Source: Azoarcus sp. CIB (GTDB lineage: Bacteria; Pseudomonadota; Gammaproteobacteria; Burkholderiales; Rhodocyclaceae). Taken from it: a stretch of DNA of 64,000 bases. The position numbers were made by a program, and so were the translations under genes. The number at the start of each line of letters is the position of its first letter. Within the stretch, counting starts at the first letter, position 1. The stretch covers positions 1,736,001 to 1,800,000 of the forward strand of contig NZ_CP011072.1 of assembly GCF_001190925.1 (NCBI RefSeq). The letters are read 5' to 3'. Of this stretch, positions 59,809 to 64,000 are shown in pieces. The notes under the pieces were generated by a model. It saw only the letters and a program-made list of their open reading frames with translations. It was not told the origin of the DNA and did not search any database.

Positions 59809-60906
59809 TTACTTGGCGGCGTAGTCGTACTGGCCGCCCTTCCACTGGTACACGACGAAGCCGGGCTGCTTCTGGTCGCCCTTGGCGTCGAAGGCGAGTT
59901 CGCCGATCACAGTCTTGAAGGTGTTACCGCGCATCGTCTTCTCCAGGTCGGCGAACTTGGTGCTTTTGGCCTGGGTCGCGGCGTCGGCGAAGAGCTGCAT
60001 CGCCGCGTAGGCGTACATCACGTAGCCTTCGGGCTCCACCTTGGCGTCGCGGAAGCGTTTCACGATCGGCGCCGCATCCGGGTTCTTGCGCGGATCGGGC
60101 GAGAACGTGAACATCACGTTGTCGGAGTTGGCGCCGGCAGCGGTGACGAGCTCCGAGTTGGTCATCGTGTCGCCGCCCATCACGGTCAGCTTCAGGCCGG
60201 CCTGCTGCGCCTGGCGCAGGATCAGGGCGACTTCGGTGTGATAGCCGCCGTAGGCCAGCACTTCGATGCCGGCCTGCTTGAGCTTGGTCACGATCCCCGA
60301 GTAATCCTTCTCGCCCGCAGTGATCGACTCGCGCAGCGTCGGCTTCAGGCCCTTGGCGGTCATCGCCTTGGCCATCTCGTCGGCCAGGCCCTTGCCGTAG
60401 GCGCTCTTGTCGTCGAGCACGGCGGCCTTCTTGCCCTTGAACTTGTCGGCGATGTAGCTGCCGGCGACCAAGCCCTGCTGGTCGTCACGACCCATGATGC
60501 GGAAGATGTTCTTCAGCCCGCGCTCGGTGACCTGCGGGTTGGTCGACACGGTCGCCATCGGGATGTCGGCCTCGACATACACTTCCGACGCCGGGATCGT
60601 CGAGCTCGAGCACCAGTGGCCGTGCATGAACACGATCTTCTTGTTGACCATCGTGTTCGCGACCGAGACCGCCTGCTTCGGGTCGCAGGCGTCGTCGCCG
60701 ACTTCCAGCTTCAGCTTCTGCCCGAGCACGCCGCCCTTGGCATTGATGTCGGCGATCGCCATCTCCGCACCGCGGCGGATCTGGTCGCCGGCCGAGGCGT
60801 ACTGGCCGGTCATCGGGCCCGCGATCGCCACCGTCAGGTCGGCGTGGGCGAGCTGCGCCTGCGCGCCGAGCGCGAGGAAGGCGGTCGCAATCAGGGTCTT
60901 CTTCAT
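59809..60906 (-). CDS. Periplasmic substrate-binding protein of a liv-type ABC transporter
   Basis: 365 residues with a signal peptide (MKKTLIATAFLALGAQAQLA, cleavage after HA). Type I periplasmic-binding fold: AIAGPMTGQYASAGDQ, DDACDPKQAVSVANTMV, GGVLGQKLKLEVGDD and a conserved ligand-loop STIPASEVYVEADIP. The ATG overlaps the GntR stop by 4 bp (60903-60906). Ligand could be branched-chain amino acids or an aromatic or amide compound; not decidable. Confidence 0.92.
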   Translation of the reverse strand: MKKTLIATAFLALGAQAQLAHADLTVAIAGPMTGQYASAGDQIRRGAEMAIADINAKGGVLGQKLKLEVGDDACDPKQAVSVANTMVNKKIVFMHGHWCSSSTIPASEVYVEADIPMATVSTNPQVTERGLKNIFRIMGRDDQQGLVAGSYIADKFKGKKAAVLDDKSAYGKGLADEMAKAMTAKGLKPTLRESITAGEKDYSGIVTKLKQAGIEVLAYGGYHTEVALILRQAQQAGLKLTVMGGDTMTNSELVTAAGANSDNVMFTFSPDPRKNPDAAPIVKRFRDAKVEPEGYVMYAYAAMQLFADAATQAKSTKFADLEKTMRGNTFKTVIGELAFDAKGDQKQPGFVVYQWKGGQYDYAAK

Positions 60907-61595
60907 GTGTTTCCTCCGTGGTGTCTGTGGTCTTTCAGGTACTGCACGAGCGACGCCCCCGCATCGAGCACATGGGCCCGCGTCAGGGACGCCGCAGCGT
61001 CGGGGTCGCGCCTTGCGAACGCATCGAGGATCGCGCTGTGCTCGCTCTGCGTCTTGGGCATCTCGGTCTGCGCCGTCATCGCCAGCAGCGCGCGCACGTA
61101 GCGCTCCAGCTTGTCGTAGAGCGCGCGGATCTCGGCCAGCAGGATGGGCCGGTCGGCGTCGGCGTAAAGCGTCGAATGGAACAGCCAGTTCAGTTCGCCC
61201 CAGCGTCCGGGGTCTTGCGACGCGCCGAACTCGGCCAGCTTCTGGCGAGCTTCGTTCAGGCGTTCGTCGCTGATGCGGGCTGCTGCGAGCCCGGCGGCGC
61301 GTGCTTCGAGCATCGCGCGGATGTCCATGTATTCGAGGATTTCGGCCGGCGACAGGCCGGCCACCACGGCACCACGGTTCTTCGTGAAGCGTACCAAGCC
61401 CTCCGCCTCCAGCCGCTTCAGTGCTTCGCGCACCGGGATCTTGCTGACATGGAATCGGGCCGCGATCTCATCCTGGCGAAGCACCACACCGGTCGCGAGG
61501 TGCCCACTGACAATCGCATCGCGCAGCGAACCGGCAATCTGGTCGGACGCCGAGAGACGCAAGACGCGCGGGACTGCGAGTTGTTCGAGTGGCAT
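60903..61595 (-). CDS. GntR-family (FadR/FCD) transcriptional regulator
   Basis: 230 residues: winged helix (15-75, KIPVREALKRLEAEGLV) and an FCD ligand domain with metal-binding His (LFHSTLY, SEHSAILDA, RAHVLD). It opens the liv operon, its stop overlapping the binding-protein start, so regulator and transporter form one transcript. It likely senses the transported ligand or a catabolite. A candidate operator lies 26 bp upstream. Confidence 0.92.
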   Translation of the reverse strand: MPLEQLAVPRVLRLSASDQIAGSLRDAIVSGHLATGVVLRQDEIAARFHVSKIPVREALKRLEAEGLVRFTKNRGAVVAGLSPAEILEYMDIRAMLEARAAGLAAARISDERLNEARQKLAEFGASQDPGRWGELNWLFHSTLYADADRPILLAEIRALYDKLERYVRALLAMTAQTEMPKTQSEHSAILDAFARRDPDAAASLTRAHVLDAGASLVQYLKDHRHHGGNT

Positions 61596-61620
61596 AGCCG
61601 TGGAGGGTCTTGTGTAAGAT

Positions 61621-61635
61621 CGTATACGTTATACG
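61621..61635. promoter_or_regulatory. Operator candidate for the GntR regulator
   Basis: CGTATA-CGT-TATACG, perfect 6-bp arms with 3-nt spacer, directly upstream of the regulator start; FCD-type GntR sites often have a GTATAC-like core. It probably overlaps the operon promoter. Confidence 0.55.
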
Positions 61636-61720
61636 GAGCGGCGCGAAAACTACCCGCCCGCGCAACGGAATGCAAGCTGCACTGCAATATCAGGATTTGC
61701 CGATCTTTTCGGCGTTGCGC

Positions 61721-61933
61721 TCAGGCGTCGGGGAGCTTCAGTTCCGCCCACATGACCCACTGTCCGCAGGCATTGCGGGGACTGCGCAGGGTGCCGTGCC
61801 ACGGCCCCTCGTTGCACGGTCCGCGGGCATCGTCCTCGTACTCGACCTCGCCCGGATTCGCTCCGGGCTTGCGCGCGCCGCCCCAGCGTTTGCACGAAAC
61901 GCAGCGCTTGCGGTCGGCGGGCTGGACGGCCAT
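61721..61933 (-). CDS. Small Cys/Trp-rich protein
   Basis: 70 residues from ATG 61933. Four Cys in CVSCKRWGG, GPCNEGPWHG and NACGQWVMW, with many Trp and Gly; a zinc- or cluster-binding fold is likely. Family not recognised. It lies 23 nt after a thioredoxin-fold gene on the same strand, so the two may work together in redox or metal handling. Confidence 0.65.
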   Translation of the reverse strand: MAVQPADRKRCVSCKRWGGARKPGANPGEVEYEDDARGPCNEGPWHGTLRSPRNACGQWVMWAELKLPDA

Positions 61934-61956
61934 GGCGGTGAAACGGGAGGAGGGGT

Positions 61957-62355
61957 TCAGGCCGCCTTGCGTGCGAGATGCGTCTCGAGCGCCGGGCGAA
62001 GATTGCACTCCTGCTGCCAGCCTCGCCGCTCGTCATTGGCGAAGGCATACGCACGCGCCTCGTCATCGCCGAGGGCGGCCAGGGTTTCCAGCGTGCGTTG
62101 CAGGAATACGTGCTGCGGCAGCATCGTGCCGAAGAACTGCACCAGATCGCCGCGCTGGATCAGCAGCGTGGGGAAGTTCTCGATGTCGAGGTCGCCCGCC
62201 ACGTCGGCATCGTCCTCCACATCCACCCAATGGAAAGCAGCCTGCGGCCATTTCGCCGCGAGCGCCTCGAATCCGGCGCGGTATTCGCGGCACGTACCGC
62301 ACCATTCGGCGCACAGGCAGACGACAAGCAGTTCGGGCAACGCGGGGGTGTCCAT
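61957..62355 (-). CDS. Thioredoxin-fold protein
   Basis: 132 residues. A WCGTC active site (CAEWCGTCREYR) near residue 18 and NFPTLLIQRG, the cis-Pro region of thioredoxins; the C-terminal 35 residues are an extra helix. No signal peptide, so a cytoplasmic thiol-disulfide protein. It precedes the Cys-rich gene by 23 nt. Substrate unknown. Confidence 0.85.
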   Translation of the reverse strand: MDTPALPELLVVCLCAEWCGTCREYRAGFEALAAKWPQAAFHWVDVEDDADVAGDLDIENFPTLLIQRGDLVQFFGTMLPQHVFLQRTLETLAALGDDEARAYAFANDERRGWQQECNLRPALETHLARKAA

Positions 62356-62437
62356 CGGCGGAAACGGTCGGGGCAATGACCCCGAGGCTAGCATATCCGG
62401 CGTCGAAAACGCTCCGCTTCGTCCGCCGGCAGCGGAA

Positions 62438-63049
62438 TCACGCGACCGGCCTGATGCTGAATACCGCCGGGTCGTCGCAATGCTCGAGCAGGATCCGGCG
62501 CACCCTGTCCTGCCAGAGGCGTCCGAAGCGCGCCGCGAGTTCGCTATCGCCCGGCGCATGCAGGCAGCGCCCCAGCAGTTCGGGCATTTCCGGGTCGGCC
62601 GGCACCGACGACAGGTCCGTTTGCGCGTCGACGGCCGCCCCCGTGTCCAGGCGCGTAAAGCGCATCGCCAGAGGCAGCTCAGCGGCGAAGTCCAGCAGGC
62701 CGCGGCGCACGAAGCGGCCCCCCAGCCCCTTGAACCCGCCGTCGTGCGCGGCACCGGTCAGCAACGTGACGACGCTCGCGATCACCCCCGTGACGCCCTC
62801 GTCGACGCGTCCGCGGAACGCGACCCTGACGCCGCCACGCTCGGGCAGTTGATCCGGATAGAGTGCCTGCAGTGCATGCACGCAGACCATGTATGCCGAC
62901 GCGACGGTGGGGCAGGAATGGCCGGCGAGCTTCACCGCATCCTCGTACCCGTACGCGATCACGCCGCCCTCGCTCGCGCCGAGAAAGGCCGCCAGCGGGT
63001 CGCGCACTTCGATCCGACGCACGTCGGTAAAAAATTCCGGAAACCGCAT
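62438..63049 (-). CDS. FmdE-like protein (formylmethanofuran dehydrogenase subunit E domain)
   Basis: 203 residues. The KLAGHSCPTVASAYMVCVHAL segment (quoted in part as GHSCPTVASAYM) is the His/Cys motif of FmdE-type proteins, which bind metal or iron-sulfur clusters. No other methanofuran gene is nearby, so the role is unknown; such orphan domains occur in many bacteria. ATG 63049 begins the conserved domain. It is divergent from the sugar dehydrogenase gene across about 190 bp. Confidence 0.75.
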   Translation of the reverse strand: MRFPEFFTDVRRIEVRDPLAAFLGASEGGVIAYGYEDAVKLAGHSCPTVASAYMVCVHALQALYPDQLPERGGVRVAFRGRVDEGVTGVIASVVTLLTGAAHDGGFKGLGGRFVRRGLLDFAAELPLAMRFTRLDTGAAVDAQTDLSSVPADPEMPELLGRCLHAPGDSELAARFGRLWQDRVRRILLEHCDDPAVFSIRPVA

Positions 63050-63240
63050 TCGAGACCTCTTATCCTTTCGTGTGTTGGCGGCATTTGCCGGGTGGCTTGC
63101 GCCGGGGCGCGCCATCCGGCAACTTCGGTCATGTTCCAAGGATCTCAGCAAGGCTGCCGTCGTCTCATTGATGCCCGTCAAATCGCTATCCGGGCTCGTA
63201 CCAGGCCAATAACCAATTGTTCGAATGGGAAGGGGGCTCC

Positions 63241-64000
63241 ATGAGGTGGTTCTCATCGCTTCACGCCACGCCAGGCGTCGATGGTTCGGGCTGCAACGCA
63301 CGCCTTGCACGCTGCATTGGTTCGGTGCTGATGGTCTCTACCCTTTGGCTGTCGCCCGCGACATGCGCGCAAACGGTGGTCCGTAGCGAGGCCGGGCCGG
63401 TCCGCGTCACCGAGGTCGCGCGCGGGCTCGAAACCCCCTGGTCGCTCGCCTTTCTGCCCGACGGAAACATGCTCGTCACCGAGCGCGCCGGACGGCTGCG
63501 CGTCGTGACGCCGGACGGCAAGCTGTCGGCACCGATCCAGAATGTTCCGCGCGTCCATGCGAGCGGGCAGGGCGGGTTGCTCGACGTCGTCGTCGGGCCC
63601 GATTTCGCTCGCGACCGCCTCATCTGGCTGTCCTTCGCGCAGCCGACCCAGAAAGGTGCCCGCACCGCCGTTGCGCGGGCGCGGCTGGACGAATCCTCCC
63701 GCAGCCTGCAGAACGTCGAGGTCGTGTTCGCCCAGCGCGACGATCCGGACGGCCGCAATCACTGGGGGTCGCGACTCGTGTTCGACCGCGACGGCAAGCT
63801 CTTCGTCACGCTGGGCGACCGCCACGCCTATCGCGACAGCGCTCAGGACCTGGGCAGTCATCTCGGCAAGATCGTCCGCATCCGGCCCGACGGCGCCATC
63901 CCGCCCGACAACCCATTTGTCGGCAAGACCGGCGCATTGCCCGAAATCTGGTCCTACGGCCACCGCAACGTGCAGGGCGTGGCGCTGCACCCCGTCACGG
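63241..64000 (+). CDS. PQQ-dependent aldose sugar dehydrogenase-type protein (partial)
   Basis: 253 codons visible, 3' end outside the window. Signal peptide (residues about 1-46, ending TCAQ), then a six-bladed beta-propeller of the glucose/sorbosone dehydrogenase family: LETPWSLAFLPDGNMLVTER, NHWGSRLVFDRDGKLFVTLG and SYGHRNVQGVA near the edge. The RNHWG and GHRN motifs match YliI/Asd-type soluble quinoprotein sugar dehydrogenases, with PQQ as the expected cofactor. AAGGGGG precedes the ATG. Confidence 0.9.
   Translation, partial: MRWFSSLHATPGVDGSGCNARLARCIGSVLMVSTLWLSPATCAQTVVRSEAGPVRVTEVARGLETPWSLAFLPDGNMLVTERAGRLRVVTPDGKLSAPIQNVPRVHASGQGGLLDVVVGPDFARDRLIWLSFAQPTQKGARTAVARARLDESSRSLQNVEVVFAQRDDPDGRNHWGSRLVFDRDGKLFVTLGDRHAYRDSAQDLGSHLGKIVRIRPDGAIPPDNPFVGKTGALPEIWSYGHRNVQGVALHPVT

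Overview
The window is about 64 kb of GC-rich, densely packed bacterial DNA. Gene types (dodecin, SlyX, YaeQ, DUF1415, RlmJ, SrkA, liv transporter, class III CoA-transferases of the kind used for aromatic acids, an EMO-type quinone reductase) suggest a betaproteobacterium, most likely Rhodocyclales (Azoarcus/Aromatoleum/Thauera relatives). That placement is inference from gene content. I see no phage, IS transposase, CRISPR array, rRNA or tRNA.

Region 1-14 kb holds two divergent operons for CoA-dependent degradation. The minus-strand operon encodes an acyl-CoA dehydrogenase, a methylacyl-CoA racemase-like protein, two overlapping MaoC-type hydratase subunits, a second acyl-CoA dehydrogenase, a DUF2889-like protein, two tandem class III CoA-transferases and an LLM flavin oxidoreductase. 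The plus-strand operon encodes an EtfA without EtfB, a Zn-ribbon/OB-fold (DUF35) protein, a thiolase-like protein and a membrane Fe-S ETF:quinone oxidoreductase. There is no 3-hydroxyacyl-CoA dehydrogenase, the thiolase homologue has lost most thiolase residues, and the dehydrogenase and hydratase subunits come as unequal pairs. Together this looks like the activate-desaturate-hydrate-retroaldol logic of steroid side-chain removal. The substrate is unknown.

Region 14-22.3 kb is a decaying accessory patch mixed with intact genes: a Fic gene with a missing middle, a remnant of a type I restriction HsdR C-terminus, and a phosphatase gene with a frameshift. Between them lie a RIO kinase, YheS-type ABC-F ATPase and a divergent lysR/doxX pair. 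Region 22.5-43.5 kb is mostly housekeeping: EamA transporter, gamma-carbonic anhydrase, rlmJ-mazG, a PiT phosphate permease, folE, fabI with a coupled kinase-like gene, srkA, yaeQ, a CBS-domain membrane protein, an ALDH7 aldehyde dehydrogenase, a YlqF-type GTPase, dodecin, an MFS transporter, a COG2509 flavoprotein, slyX and a CDGSH protein.

Region 43.6-55 kb is signalling: a 1503-residue hybrid histidine kinase translationally coupled to a receiver-EAL protein (a phosphorelay to c-di-GMP breakdown), then the cstA-yjiX-cobW block, and a Cache-type histidine kinase/LuxR-type regulator pair preceded by a 22-bp perfect palindrome. Region 55-61.6 kb is one operon: GntR/FadR regulator, periplasmic binding protein, LivH, LivM, LivG, LivF and an EamA transporter, nearly all overlapping, with two hairpins between the binding-protein gene and livH. 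The last part has a Cys-rich small protein, a thioredoxin-fold protein, an FmdE-like protein and the start of a PQQ-type sugar dehydrogenase that runs off the window.
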